64,000 nt of DNA from an uncultured Gammaproteobacteria bacterium. GTDB lineage: Bacteria; Pseudomonadota; Gammaproteobacteria; Enterobacterales; Psychrobiaceae. The notes under the pieces are model-generated. The model searched no databases. It was given only the letters and a program-made list of their open reading frames with translations, and was not told the DNA's origin. A program made the position numbers and the translations under genes. Below, piece after piece: positions 27,909 to 39,607 of this stretch. Position 1 is the first letter of the stretch; every line of letters begins with the position of its first letter. The stretch is from assembly GCA_913060565.1 (NCBI GenBank), contig CAJXRU010000008.1, positions 1 through 64,000 on the forward strand. Reading direction: 5' to 3'.

Positions 27909-28721
27909 CTAAACCGCTTCCTTCGCCGTCGATTTGTTTTGAAGTGCACGGTAAATTAACCAAGCACCAATAATAAGCATTGGGATGGTTAACATTTGCC
28001 CCATACTTAAACTGTATTCTGTCACCAGTGATTCTAAATGCTTATCAGGGGCTCTAAAGAACTCAATAATAAAGCGGCATACGCCATAGCCAAACAAGAA
28101 CGCGCCACTAATTAAGCCTCGAGGTTGAGGCTTGCGTGACAATAAAAATAACACTAAGAATAAACAGAAGCCTTCCAATGCTGCTTGATACAACTGCGAC
28201 GGGTGTCTTGCCAATGGCCCACCACCAGGAAAAATCATTGCCCATGGCACATCACTCACACGGCCCCATAGTTCACCATTGATAAAGTTACCAATACGGC
28301 CAAAACCAAGACCGAGTGGAACGAGCGGCGCGACAAAATCGCCAATTGATAACAAGTGTTTCTTTTCACGACGTGCAAAATAAAATAACGCTGTAATGAC
28401 ACCGATCAAACCGCCGTGGAATGACATACCGCCTTCCCAGACTTTAAAGAGATAAATAGGATCAGCTAAGAACAAGTCAAAATGATAAAACAGAACGTAA
28501 CCCACTCGCCCACCAAGAATGACACCTAAGAAGCCATAAAACAGTAAATCGCTGACTTGATCACGTGTCCAACCAGAATTCGGTTTGTCAGCTTGCTTAT
28601 TACCAAGCCAAATCGCACCAGCAAACCCCAGTAAATACATCAAACCATACCAACGCAAAGCGACAGGACCGATACTGAAGATGATAGGATCTATTTGCGG
28701 AAATTGAATAAATTCTTGCAC
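27909..28721 (-). CDS. lgt: Prolipoprotein diacylglyceryl transferase
   Basis: Integral membrane enzyme adding diacylglycerol to the lipobox cysteine of prolipoproteins. About seven membrane segments in 270 residues. Key motifs are [12 protein letters not shown] (essential His) and [16 protein letters not shown] (Lgt signature). The lgt-thyA order is common in gammaproteobacteria. Confidence 0.98.
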   Translation of the reverse strand: MQEFIQFPQIDPIIFSIGPVALRWYGLMYLLGFAGAIWLGNKQADKPNSGWTRDQVSDLLFYGFLGVILGGRVGYVLFYHFDLFLADPIYLFKVWEGGMSFHGGLIGVITALFYFARREKKHLLSIGDFVAPLVPLGLGFGRIGNFINGELWGRVSDVPWAMIFPGGGPLARHPSQLYQAALEGFCLFLVLFLLSRKPQPRGLISGAFLFGYGVCRFIIEFFRAPDKHLESLVTEYSLSMGQMLTIPMLIIGAWLIYRALQNKSTAKEAV

Positions 28722-28731
28722 AAAGCTACCT

Positions 28732-29550
28732 TTAACTAAAAATTATCTCTGCTGCTACAATAAACAACAAGATTGAAAAACAACGTTTTAATACTTTAAC
28801 TGGCATACGCTGAGCGACACTTACACCAAATGGCGCAGCCAATAGCGACAAACTAATAATACCTAACAATGCAGGTAAATAAACATAACCAAGTGTCCAT
28901 GGTGGAAGACTCGCTTGTGAGCTTAACCCTGCACTTAAATATCCAATCGACCCCATTGCCGCCACAACAAAACCAACAGCAGCAGAAGCACCAATTGCTC
29001 GTCTCATATCAAGTTTGACTTGCGACGTTAAAAACGGCACTAATAATACACCACCACCGATTCCCAATAAACTAGCAATTACCCCAATTCCAAAACAAAT
29101 AACGACTAATTTAAATGATGAATAATCTGGTTTATCAACAACAGTGACTTCAGCTTTTTTAGCCCCAATCCACATTTGAATTGCCATTAACATGGCAAAT
29201 ACAGCAAAAAACACCTGTAAATAGTCACTGGGAATAACGTCAGCAAAATAGCCACCAGCAAGGCCGCCTAAACCAACACCACCTAATAGTTGTGGCATGA
29301 AAAACCGTGGAATATTACGTTTTCGATAATGAGTCAATAACGTAGAAATTGCGGTTAACACTATGGCAGCCAGCGATGTGGCTAATACGACAGGCATTAA
29401 GTATTGAGGTTCAATACCAGTGAGGGGCAATAACAATATAAGAACTGGCACAATGACTAAACCACCGCCAATCCCTAATAACCCCGCAAGAAAACCCACC
29501 ACAGCACCTAATGCTAGGCAAATTAAAAAGATTTGCAGTGAGATTTCCAA
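28732..29550 (-). CDS. TSUP (TauE/SafE/YfcA) family membrane permease
   Basis: A 272-residue protein of about eight membrane helices built as two similar halves, each beginning with a glycine-rich element ([19 protein letters not shown] near residue 20 and [18 protein letters not shown] near 160). This is the TSUP family, usually implicated in export or uptake of sulfur-containing or organic anions. The substrate cannot be predicted. It lies 10 bp upstream of lgt on the same strand. Confidence 0.88.
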   Translation of the reverse strand: MEISLQIFLICLALGAVVGFLAGLLGIGGGLVIVPVLILLLPLTGIEPQYLMPVVLATSLAAIVLTAISTLLTHYRKRNIPRFFMPQLLGGVGLGGLAGGYFADVIPSDYLQVFFAVFAMLMAIQMWIGAKKAEVTVVDKPDYSSFKLVVICFGIGVIASLLGIGGGVLLVPFLTSQVKLDMRRAIGASAAVGFVVAAMGSIGYLSAGLSSQASLPPWTLGYVYLPALLGIISLSLLAAPFGVSVAQRMPVKVLKRCFSILLFIVAAEIIFS

Positions 29551-29592
29551 AATGATTCAACTCAACTAACGGGTAAACTTTATATCAGGATC

Positions 29593-30096
29593 TTAGTGAC
29601 GGTGTAGATTCTCTTTTTTTGGAATCGGCATACAATGGCTTACCAGTTCTTTCATCGCTCGGCGATACACATCCCGTTTGAATGAAATCACTTGGCGTAC
29701 TGGATACCAATAACTCACCCATCGCCAATCATCAAACTCGGGATGATTTGTACACCCAAAATTAATTGAATCTTCAGGGCTTACTAGCTTTAGTAAAAAC
29801 CAGCGTTGTTTTTGCCCAATACAGACGGGCTTACTGTCATGGCGGATCATGCGATTGGGTAATTTATAATGTAACCATGAACGTGTGGAACCCAAGATTT
29901 TCACATCCTCGGGTTTAAGACCAACTTCTTCATAGAGTTCACGATACATTGCCTGCTCTGGAGTTTCTCCTGAGTCAATTCCACCTTGTGGAAACTGCCA
30001 AGAGTGTTGACGATAGCGTTTAGCCCACATAACTTGGCCATGCCCGTTGCATATAATTATGCCGACATTTGGTCGATAGCCATCAGCGTCAATCAT
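29593..30096 (-). CDS. rppH: RNA pyrophosphohydrolase
   Basis: Nudix hydrolase that removes pyrophosphate from mRNA 5' ends to trigger decay. The start at 30096 ([17 protein letters not shown]) matches family N-termini and has AGAGG upstream; an in-frame ATG at 30120 would add eight residues. The Nudix box is [20 protein letters not shown] followed by VG. 167 residues, near usual length. Confidence 0.96.
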   Translation of the reverse strand: MIDADGYRPNVGIIICNGHGQVMWAKRYRQHSWQFPQGGIDSGETPEQAMYRELYEEVGLKPEDVKILGSTRSWLHYKLPNRMIRHDSKPVCIGQKQRWFLLKLVSPEDSINFGCTNHPEFDDWRWVSYWYPVRQVISFKRDVYRRAMKELVSHCMPIPKKENLHRH

Positions 30097-30258
30097 TAAG
30101 AAACCTCTATTAATAGGCAATTTGTGTAGTTAACTGAACTTATATCAGAATATGTAATAAATAGATATAACAGCCATTTAGATCGAATAAAGATCAACCA
30201 AAGGATCATTAAATAAGTTAGTACGATATTCAGCTTACTAAATGTTATTAACTTTTTC

Positions 30259-30633
30259 TGTGGATAAACCAGTGAGAAACGATCATAAATCCAATTTATA
30301 TCCACAAAGAATGAGCTTTCAAGTAATAATCCAATATTTACCCACGGTTTGTGTTCGATACAAATATAATTTTAAAACAACACGTTAACAAAACAATCCA
30401 CAACATAAATAACAACTAATTCAACGACTATCGTTCTTTAGAAAATCCACTAATAATCGTATATTTTCATTGTTCACAAACTAACCAAAATTAAGTTACC
30501 CACAAAAGCTGGCGTGTAAATCGCTAATTATTGCTTAAATATTGAATATTTTTACATTTATCGATAGTTATAAACAGCGCTTAAGGTAAGGCAGGAAGTT
30601 ATCCAACAAATCTGTGCATAACTTTGTGCATTA
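30259..30633. promoter_or_regulatory. Cluster of DnaA-box-like sites in a gene-free region
   Basis: The region 30097-30870, between rppH and mutH, has no convincing gene and is strongly AT-rich. It holds a consensus DnaA box TTATCCACA on the minus strand (30259-30267), a second TTATNCACA match, TTATGCACA (minus, 30613-30621), and three one-mismatch copies: ATATCCACA (30298-30306), TTACCCACA (30496-30504) and TAATGCACA (minus, 30625-30633). Whether DnaA binds here is unknown. It could titrate DnaA, regulate rppH or mutH, or be a chance effect of base composition. Confidence 0.5.
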
Positions 30634-30870
30634 GCGAATTAAACGCTCATTTTTTCTAAAAAAAACTCACATCACGGTTTAATTTCAACCGAATAAATAG
30701 ACTTAAACCGCTGTTTATTATCAGTTACTCCTCACAATACCTCGCAAACAACTAACTACTGAACAAAAAACAACCTACCATACTAAAGAACTATTTATTG
30801 ATACCCCCCATTGCCAGCAAAAGCGAATGCAACGTAGAATGCCTTATTCATAAACTATTAAAGCATTTTC

Positions 30871-31542
30871 ATGTCGCAGCCACCTTTATCTCAATCAGAA
30901 TTATTAACTGCTGCGCAGGCTTTATCTGGCCTAACATTAACGCAGGTAGCACATGACAATAACATCCAAGTACCGGAGTCCTTATTACGTAATAAAGGAT
31001 GGATTGGTAACCTTTTAGAAATTGCATTAGGGGCCCATGCTGGGTCAAAGCCAACGCAAGATTTCCCAGAGTTGGGTATCGAACTCAAAACAATTCCAAT
31101 TGATAGCGCTGGTAAACCCTTAGAAACAACATTCGTCTGTGTTACTCCATTGACGTCAATTACAGGATTACAATGGTCTCAAAGCAACATCGCTAATAAA
31201 CTCAGTAAGGTGCTGTGGGTGCCTATTTTGTCTGAAAAGAGACTAGCAATAGGTGAACGACAAATCGGCACACCATTCTTATGGCAACCGAGTCCTCAGC
31301 AAGCGTATTTGTTACAACAGGACTGGGAAGAAATAATGGAGCTAATTTCGATAGGAGAAATAGACGCCATTACCGGAAAGACAGGCCAAGTTTTACAACT
31401 GCGCCCAAAAGCTGCAAATTCAAAAGCGTTAACGAACGCTATCGGCCGTGATGGGCAACCTATCAAAACGCTTCCCCGTGGGTTCTATCTAAAAATACCT
31501 TTTACTCATGATATTCTTAAGCAGCAATTTGGATACAACTAG
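30871..31542 (+). CDS. mutH: DNA mismatch repair endonuclease MutH
   Basis: Nicks the unmethylated strand at hemimethylated GATC sites during MutSL-directed repair. The catalytic D-x6-E-x-K pattern is in DFPELGIELKTI, and GWIGNLLEIALGA precedes it. The late block KTLPRGFYLKIPFT is typical. 223 residues. Its presence implies Dam methylation in this organism. Confidence 0.97.
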   Translation: MSQPPLSQSELLTAAQALSGLTLTQVAHDNNIQVPESLLRNKGWIGNLLEIALGAHAGSKPTQDFPELGIELKTIPIDSAGKPLETTFVCVTPLTSITGLQWSQSNIANKLSKVLWVPILSEKRLAIGERQIGTPFLWQPSPQQAYLLQQDWEEIMELISIGEIDAITGKTGQVLQLRPKAANSKALTNAIGRDGQPIKTLPRGFYLKIPFTHDILKQQFGYN

Positions 31543-31712
31543 TTCAATTCCACGATAAAGCTATCTAACACCCAAAATATCGCTTAAGTTGTAATCTAAA
31601 TAAAGTTCGCGTAGGATTCAAACTAGCGTTTGAATCATAGTTAATCGATAACAATAAAATACAATTAAATTAACTATCAAATACAACTAATAACCCAATG
31701 ATGTGATATTAG

Positions 31713-33809
<2,097 letters not shown>

Positions 33810-33821
33810 GCTCCCTTTTCG

Positions 33822-33850
33822 TTAATACCCGCTGTTTCAGCGGGTATTAA
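33822..33850. terminator. Bidirectional terminator between fadH and the pseudopilin gene
   Basis: TTAATACCCGCTG and CAGCGGGTATTAA pair perfectly around TTT. The right arm overlaps the stop codon of the leftward gene. The hairpin stops the rightward fadH transcript and may do so in both directions. Confidence 0.85.
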
Positions 33851-34413
33851 CAGGCTATCAAGTTTCCTTCACGATCTTCATGAAACCCATCTCCGTCATT
33901 GTCTTTAGATAATCTAGTTCTACCTATTTTAGTCACAATAACAGCGCGATTAAAGCGAGCAGATTCATTAGCAAAACAAAAACGAAAAGTACCATTTTGA
34001 TTATTTGTCCAACCGTTGGCGGTATATTGTAGATAACTTTTATTCTGAAATGCTCGCCAAGTTACTCGCAAGTTTTTAGAATTAGATTGAAAAAACCTAA
34101 CAATCTTGTCATCGCTGTCTACTTTTCTATTACCGTTGCGATCGACAAAAATAAGCGCCCCTTCATTCCAATGCTTTTTAGACACACAGGCCAAGCCATC
34201 AATTGATGCGCAAAAGGTAACATTAGCTTTATGATTTAAGGCAAACTGACGAGCCATACGTTGCATCGTCACAAATTCATTGACATGCGTTGTCATATGA
34301 CTTCTCAAAGTCATAGTCTTTAAAGAAGAGACTCCCAGGTGCATAACAATAATCATTATGGCCATGGCTACTATTAGCTCAACGATGGTGAATCCTTTTT
34401 GTCGAAAAGTCAT
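33847..34413 (-). CDS. GspH/FimT-type pseudopilin
   Basis: A 188-residue type IV pilin-like protein. A prepilin peptidase site MTFRQKG|FTIVE is followed by a hydrophobic helix (FTIVELIVAMAIMIIVMHLG). The globular part has four cysteines (FCASIDGLAC, FCFANES and the last residue) and RNGNRKVDSDDKI, as in GspH/FimT minor pseudopilins. It is isolated from other pilus genes, so assignment to type IV pili or type II secretion is open. Confidence 0.88.
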   Translation of the reverse strand: MTFRQKGFTIVELIVAMAIMIIVMHLGVSSLKTMTLRSHMTTHVNEFVTMQRMARQFALNHKANVTFCASIDGLACVSKKHWNEGALIFVDRNGNRKVDSDDKIVRFFQSNSKNLRVTWRAFQNKSYLQYTANGWTNNQNGTFRFCFANESARFNRAVIVTKIGRTRLSKDNDGDGFHEDREGNLIAC

Positions 34414-34575
34414 ATTTGCTCCTTGCAGTTAATACTTGACCAATTATAGTCAAGGGATTGCAAAGAGGAGCGTTGATTGATTTCACAATTTTTAATTTGT
34501 AAGTTTTACATCAACTTAAATTAAAAATAATTATGCTACTCTAATTGACACTCTAATAAGAAGGTTTGATGATTT

Positions 34576-36663
34576 ATGAAAATTAACCCATTACTTGTAT
34601 CTCTGTGCTTGTCAACTGGGCTAGCCAGCATGACGGTTAACGCCAGCGAACAAAAAACAATTATGGAAATTCAAGGAGCAGAAAATAACTCTCCCTTTGT
34701 TGACGTAGGCAATAAACAATATCAATCAAAAAATGCATTCCAAGTAACCGGCGTTATTACGCATATTCAAACCAAAGGTCTCGGACGCGATATTCCAAGC
34801 GGCTTATATATCCAAGATGCTAAAGGCGACAACAATCCTGCCACTTCAGATGGTTTATTTGTGTCTTTTGATGTTAATGCATTGTCAGCATTACCACTTC
34901 AGGTTGGCCAAACCATTACCGCAACCGGAAAGATCAAAGAAGCCTATCATTGGACACAACTAGCAGCCCAAGACATTTCTATTAGCGATGACGCAATACA
35001 AATAATTCCTGCAACGCCTATCATTTCATTGGCTACTGATAAGCACTTAAGTGATACGTTAGAGCGTTATGAAGGAATGCACGTAGCAATTGCTAACGAT
35101 GATAACTTAATAGTCAGTCGTAATTTTGGCTATGACCGAAATGTACGCCGTAACAACCTAGCACTTGCTGTTGGGGCTATTAATTTCCAACCAAATCAGC
35201 AGTATGCTCCAAATTCTAAATCGTCAAAGCGACAAGCTATCGATATCAAAAATAATGAATTGATTATAGAATCTTTTAGTAAAGCACCTGCAGGAAAAAT
35301 CCCTTGGTATCCTTCATTTGCTCAAAGCGCCAACGGCGTAGATTATGACTATATTCGCATTGGTGATTCTGTTGCAGACTTGACTGGCGTAATTGGTTAT
35401 TCCCACAATAATTTTCGTTTGTTTGTTCAAAGCACTGCAACAAGCGAAAACTTTAAACACAACAACCCTCGCACAATGGCACCAACGCTCAAAGACGGTG
35501 ACATAAAAGTCGCGACCTTTAATGTACTAAATTACTTTAATTCTCCATTTGGCGGCGATAAAAACCCATTGGGACAAAATCGCGGCGCTAAAACCCTTGA
35601 AGAATTTTCAATGCAACGTGCAAAAATTGTTAAAGCAATTGTTGCCCTTGACGCTGATATTATTGGATTAATGGAGATTGAAAATAATGGCACTCAAGCT
35701 AATTCGGCATTAAAAGACTTACTATCTCATGTCAACAAAGAGCTACCATTGGATAAGCAATATACCTTTGCGAGCAATAGTGAAAAATACAATGGTACAG
35801 GCGCGATAACGTCACAAATTATCTATCGTAGCGAAGAGATGTCTCTTGCTAACTATCAAGTAATTACCATGCCACAGCAGGATGCTCCAACGGTTGGCAA
35901 AGAAAACGGTAAAAACTTTATGCGCAACGCCGTAACGCCAACATTTAAGCTCAAAGACAGTGGTGAACTGCTAACAGTGTCGGTCAATCACTTTAAATCT
36001 AAGGGCTCAACGTGTTGGGAAGATGTTGCCTTGCAAAATAGTAAAGACGTTGATCATCAAGGAAGTTGCGAGCACTTTCGTGTCTCTGGCGCTTATCATT
36101 TAGGCCAAGCCCTTGAAAAAATCGAAGGCCATAAATTAATTATTGGTGATCTAAATTCTTATGCGCTTGAAGATCCACTTGCAGTATTGACAAACCGTCA
36201 ACACTTACCACAATCCTATGAACTTCGCGCTGCTAGAGATACATTTATTGGTGGTGATTCAGAAAAAGGGAAATCTTTACATGGTAAGAATGGCGCTGTT
36301 ATTAATAAATCTTTTGGTTATATCAATACCATTCGCGAACTACACCCTGAAGCATTCGGCTACAGTTTTTCAAATGTTGTTGGCACTTTAGATTACGTTT
36401 TAGCGTCACCATCCCTTGCTGACCATATTGTCGATGCGACTGAGTGGAATATTAACTCCCCAGAATCTACATTGTTTGAATATGGCACACGCTATACTGG
36501 CGATATGAAAAAATACGCTGATGTGTATCGCTCGTCAGATCACGACCCTGTCATAATTTCATTAAACTTTAGCAAACCTTTGAAAGACGATAGCGGTAAT
36601 ACAGGCATCGCCGTCTTGTTGATAGGTCTAGGCCTTTTAATACGCCGCAGACTCGCTAAATAA
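34576..36663 (+). CDS. exeM: ExeM/NucH-type extracellular DNA endonuclease
   Basis: A 695-residue secreted nuclease. A signal peptide (to about residue 24, ending VNASEQ) is followed by an OB-fold-like segment (about 50-155), then an endonuclease/exonuclease/phosphatase domain from about 310: IKVATFNVLNYFN, DADIIGLMEIENNG, VNHFKSKGS, LIIGDLNSYALEDP and SSDHDPVIISL. It ends NTGIAVLLIGLGLLIRRRLAK, a GlyGly-CTERM-like membrane tail. In Shewanella, ExeM degrades extracellular DNA in biofilms; the same role is inferred here. It is monocistronic with a strong terminator. Confidence 0.93.
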   Translation: MKINPLLVSLCLSTGLASMTVNASEQKTIMEIQGAENNSPFVDVGNKQYQSKNAFQVTGVITHIQTKGLGRDIPSGLYIQDAKGDNNPATSDGLFVSFDVNALSALPLQVGQTITATGKIKEAYHWTQLAAQDISISDDAIQIIPATPIISLATDKHLSDTLERYEGMHVAIANDDNLIVSRNFGYDRNVRRNNLALAVGAINFQPNQQYAPNSKSSKRQAIDIKNNELIIESFSKAPAGKIPWYPSFAQSANGVDYDYIRIGDSVADLTGVIGYSHNNFRLFVQSTATSENFKHNNPRTMAPTLKDGDIKVATFNVLNYFNSPFGGDKNPLGQNRGAKTLEEFSMQRAKIVKAIVALDADIIGLMEIENNGTQANSALKDLLSHVNKELPLDKQYTFASNSEKYNGTGAITSQIIYRSEEMSLANYQVITMPQQDAPTVGKENGKNFMRNAVTPTFKLKDSGELLTVSVNHFKSKGSTCWEDVALQNSKDVDHQGSCEHFRVSGAYHLGQALEKIEGHKLIIGDLNSYALEDPLAVLTNRQHLPQSYELRAARDTFIGGDSEKGKSLHGKNGAVINKSFGYINTIRELHPEAFGYSFSNVVGTLDYVLASPSLADHIVDATEWNINSPESTLFEYGTRYTGDMKKYADVYRSSDHDPVIISLNFSKPLKDDSGNTGIAVLLIGLGLLIRRRLAK

Positions 36664-36672
36664 CTCATCAAT

Positions 36673-36727
36673 AAAAAGCCGCTAATCACTGTCTTATTGC
36701 AATAAGATTAGTGATTAGCGGCTTTTT
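36673..36727. terminator. Long bidirectional terminator after exeM
   Basis: AAAAAGCCGCTAATCAC pairs with GTGATTAGCGGCTTTTT. Inside it a second hairpin (TCTTATT GC AATAAGA) continues the stem, giving a nearly perfect 55-base palindrome. It serves convergent exeM and the DoxX gene. Confidence 0.92.
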
Positions 36728-36741
36728 ATTTTAGTTTTTAT

Positions 36742-37191
36742 TTAACGAATTAAGCTATCAACTGATGCTTTACCACCGCCATGCTTAATCAAATAAAGTA
36801 ATGGCACTAACCACATAATATGAGTTGGCCACGCGTCTGGGTAAACAAATATTTGAATAACCAATGTCATTCCTAGTAATGCAATAGCACTTAAACGCGT
36901 GAATAATCCAAGAATAATCGCACCACCTAAGAAAAACTCACCGTACGTCGCCAAATAAGCAGCGATATCACTTGGAATAATAGGCAGTTCATATTCATAT
37001 TCAAACAATGTAAACGTTGAATCTGATACATTAAAGAATTGCCACTTTTGTCCTAAGATTGTACTACCATCTATCTTCGTTTGTGCGCTGCGCCAAAAAA
37101 CTAAACCTATTGCGATACGCGCGACTAGCGCAATAATATCTTCAGGAATTTTACTACATAATTGATTTAACGATTCAATGAGACTCTTCAT
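36742..37191 (-). CDS. DoxX family membrane protein of the bufferin operon
   Basis: A 149-residue four-helix membrane protein of the DoxX family: IALVARIAIGLVFWRSAQTKI, ATYGEFFLGGAIILGLFTRL, and LPIIP near the periplasmic side. The ATG at 37191 is chosen because AAGG lies about 8 bases upstream; one at 37209 would overlap hvfC. It is the last gene of hvfA-hvfB-hvfC-DoxX. DoxX-like proteins are frequent partners of DUF692/DUF2282 loci, but their role there is not established. Confidence 0.85.
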   Translation of the reverse strand: MKSLIESLNQLCSKIPEDIIALVARIAIGLVFWRSAQTKIDGSTILGQKWQFFNVSDSTFTLFEYEYELPIIPSDIAAYLATYGEFFLGGAIILGLFTRLSAIALLGMTLVIQIFVYPDAWPTHIMWLVPLLYLIKHGGGKASVDSLIR

Positions 37192-37201
37192 AATATTTAC
37201 C

Positions 37202-38032
37202 TTATGCATTAATTTTAAATGCGCTTAATATTTCTAAACTAAATAAGTAACCTAGCATCGCACCAAGCTCACTCTCATCAAGTTCTCGTTGGGCATTGCT
37301 CGCATCTTCTTGAGTCGCTTGCCAAGCTTCTCCAATGGTTTTATTAAGGCTTAATTGCTGTAATAAATAAAAGCAATTTTCCTCTAAATTAACTATTTGT
37401 ACGTTATACCCTTCACGAAAAATAGCTAAATTTGCTGCTTGGCAATCATCAAGGTTAATAACTTGCTGCTCTTCTTGTTGATTTTGACGCCATATTTCAT
37501 CAATCGGCCACGGTGAAGACAATAATGCTAAGGAGCCTACACATGTAAACCTCACCTCGCCTAGCTGCTCAGGCGCGACGCTCGCCAACTGTTGAGGATC
37601 TAAGATATCACTATCAGCTTGGTGATAAGCTTGGTTGTAATTGAATTCTAATTGAGCAATATCCGCTAAAAACGGCAAGTTTTCACATGGTGGATATTTA
37701 CCAATAAACTCACTAAATTTTTCACCGTAATGTAATAAAGCTGCACGTTTAGGTGGATACCTACGCACGAATTCAATTGCAGCCCCTTTAAAACAGGCTT
37801 CTCCAACGAGTTTTTTAATGACAGGATATAAATCAGCTAACGCTGTTGTAAGCGAATGCATGACATTGTTACGATAAATTGCCAATCGTAATTTAGCTTC
37901 GTCCTGTGCATCACTTAGCTCGCCTTTAGGCGCAAATAAACTCATCAATTGATGACAATCATTATCTACATTGTCAGATAACAAACTATGTTCCATTAGT
38001 GATTGAAACTGCTGTAAATTTGGCTTATTCAT
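37202..38032 (-). CDS. hvfC: HvfC-type RiPP recognition protein (DUF2063)
   Basis: About 276 residues. The N-terminal DUF2063 domain starts with LQQFQSLMEHSLLSD and includes RLAIYRNNVMHSLTTALADLYPVIKKLVGEACF and FVRRYPPKRAALLHYGEKFSEFI. In DUF692 systems this partner binds the precursor peptide and helps the iron enzyme act on it. The start at 38032 overlaps the hvfB stop; a start at 38050 is also possible. Located between hvfB and DoxX, all overlapping or nearly so, which implies one transcript. Confidence 0.92.
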   Translation of the reverse strand: MNKPNLQQFQSLMEHSLLSDNVDNDCHQLMSLFAPKGELSDAQDEAKLRLAIYRNNVMHSLTTALADLYPVIKKLVGEACFKGAAIEFVRRYPPKRAALLHYGEKFSEFIGKYPPCENLPFLADIAQLEFNYNQAYHQADSDILDPQQLASVAPEQLGEVRFTCVGSLALLSSPWPIDEIWRQNQQEEQQVINLDDCQAANLAIFREGYNVQIVNLEENCFYLLQQLSLNKTIGEAWQATQEDASNAQRELDESELGAMLGYLFSLEILSAFKINA

Positions 38033-38891
38033 AGGTATCCAACGCAACATCTATTTTCTTTAAATAGCTATTGGCTATGTCAGCTTGCTCTACAAGCTCT
38101 TGCCATGCAGGGACATCATTATCCCATTCAATTAGCGTTGGTTTAGCACCAATTTTATCTAATGTATATTGATAGAGCTCCCATACTGCATCACAGACTT
38201 TTGAGCCATGATCGTCAATACGAATTTCTTTATCATGCATTGCCTGCACGCTATGTCCCGCAAGGTGGATTTCACCAACCGATACAGGTGCAACAGCATC
38301 AATATATTCTTTAGCATCAAAACCGTGATTCATCGCACTCACATAAACATTATTAACGTCAAGTAAGATGCCACACCCCGACAGCTGCGCAATTGACACC
38401 AAGAATTCAGGTTCAGAAAATTCATTGTAGTTTAGCTCAAAGTAACTAGAAGGATTTTCAATTAAAATCTGACGCCCTAATACATCTTGAGTATGAGAAA
38501 TATTATCAACAAACACTTTCAACGATTCTTGTGTATAAGGCATTGGCAACAAATCATTTAAGCTATAAGTGCCATGACGACTCCAAGATAAATGCTCGGA
38601 CACTAGCGCTGGTTGATATCGATTAACCAAGGTTTTCAGGTCGGCTAACTGACGATCACATACGCCATCAAAGCTACCTAAAGATAATCCAACGCCATGA
38701 ATTGATAATGGATAATTTAGACATAACTGTTCTAAATGGTGATGAAATATTCCACCTTTCCCCATGTAGTTTTCTGCATGAATTTCAAACCATGCGACAT
38801 TGGTTTGCTGGTTAATGATAGATTCGAAATGTTGAGGTTTGAAGCCAACACCAGCGAGCGCTGGCATTGACTGACTTAATAGATTAGACAT
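38025..38891 (-). CDS. hvfB: MNIO-family (DUF692) cysteine-modifying iron enzyme HvfB
   Basis: A 288-residue TIM-barrel enzyme of the multinuclear non-heme iron oxidative family. Metal-binding pattern residues are visible: EIHAENYMG, SIHGVGLSLGS, SEHLSWSRHG, ENPSSYFE, LLDVNNVYVSAMNHG, GEIHLAGHS and EWDNDVP. Related enzymes convert cysteines of bufferin peptides to thiooxazole-type heterocycles. It starts 12 bp after hvfA, whose product is its expected substrate. Confidence 0.95.
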   Translation of the reverse strand: MSNLLSQSMPALAGVGFKPQHFESIINQQTNVAWFEIHAENYMGKGGIFHHHLEQLCLNYPLSIHGVGLSLGSFDGVCDRQLADLKTLVNRYQPALVSEHLSWSRHGTYSLNDLLPMPYTQESLKVFVDNISHTQDVLGRQILIENPSSYFELNYNEFSEPEFLVSIAQLSGCGILLDVNNVYVSAMNHGFDAKEYIDAVAPVSVGEIHLAGHSVQAMHDKEIRIDDHGSKVCDAVWELYQYTLDKIGAKPTLIEWDNDVPAWQELVEQADIANSYLKKIDVALDTYE

Positions 38892-38903
38892 TAGGACTAA
38901 TGG

Positions 38904-39167
38904 CTATTTCTTTGGCTTTAAACTACCGCCAACGATCTTTTCACATGTACCTTTAGGAACAAACATCCAAGCATCTTTTTGTGCATCTTTTGTTGAAGAA
39001 CCTGCACATGACGTACCAGGGCCAGCTTTACAATCGTTTTGACCTGCTTTAGCAACCCCATAACATTTTTCTAGTTTTTTACCTTTAGCTTCTGCATCAA
39101 CAGAAGTAAGTGCAGCTAGAGAGATAGCAGCAGCGATAGCACCGGTAACTAATACTTTGTTAGACAT
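38904..39167 (-). CDS. hvfA: Bufferin precursor peptide (DUF2282)
   Basis: An 87-residue exported peptide precursor with a signal peptide (to about A25-A27, ending VDAEA). The mature part has four cysteines (C35, C46, C54, C75) in [22 protein letters not shown] and PKGTCEK. That layout is typical of DUF2282 bufferins, copper-binding RiPPs in which cysteines are modified by the DUF692 enzyme. GAGGAA lies about 7 bases upstream of the ATG. First gene of the operon. A MITE sits about 190 bp upstream of its start. Copper as the metal is family knowledge and is not shown by this sequence. Confidence 0.92.
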   Translation of the reverse strand: MSNKVLVTGAIAAAISLAALTSVDAEAKGKKLEKCYGVAKAGQNDCKAGPGTSCAGSSTKDAQKDAWMFVPKGTCEKIVGGSLKPKK

Positions 39168-39359
39168 AATTTATTCCTCGTGTGTTGTATAGGTGTTTAT
39201 ACGTTTTACATAATCAATTGCTATGCTCAACTTACTTTAAAAGACCTGCATAGCAAAAAATAATTTCAATAAAAATAACTTATTTGTTTAATTACTATAA
39301 AGCTAAGCAGTCCTATTAACAACAACCCTATGAAATAAAGGGAATTAAAAACTAATATT

Positions 39360-39582
39360 ATTAGGGCCTGTTGATCTTTCGAGGATGAATTTTGTGCAAA
39401 TGACAAGGCTTGTTCGTGATTTCTACGGCGTTATCGCCGCGGCAGTGTGCTCCTGCACTGCTCTAATGTGACCATCCTTGGTCAAATACTAGCTTAGCCC
39501 ACTAAGCGACGCAGGTTCTGCCTTGTATAAAACCCGAATAATTCGCTGCAAAAACCTTCACCAAAGATCAACAGGCCCTAAT
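39360..39582. mobile_element. MITE-like element with 20-bp terminal inverted repeats
   Basis: ATTAGGGCCTGTTGATCTTT (39360-39379) is repeated exactly in inverted form at 39563-39582. If the ends are the GGGCC trinucleotide boundaries (39364-39578, 215 bp), the element is flanked by TA on both sides, as a TA target duplication would leave. Inside are two hairpins, CGGCG-TTAT-CGCCG (39426-39439) and GCAGTG/CACTGC (42-61 of the same block). No transposase is encoded, so it would be mobilised in trans, for example by an IS630-type or IS5-type enzyme. The remaining bases of the gap 39168-39607 presumably carry the hvfA promoter; no clear -35/-10 was picked. Confidence 0.85.
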
Positions 39583-39607
39583 CACCGTTAAATAATCATT
39601 AGCGTTG

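Noticed and set aside
30097-30305. Minus-strand frame upstream of rppH (69 codons)
   Set aside because: AT-rich with no ribosome site or recognisable domain; it merely extends through the rppH leader.
30097-30870. Chromosomal origin of replication
   Set aside because: No dnaA, dnaN, mnmG or mioC gene is near; only the cluster of boxes supports it, so it is reported as a DnaA-box cluster and not as oriC.
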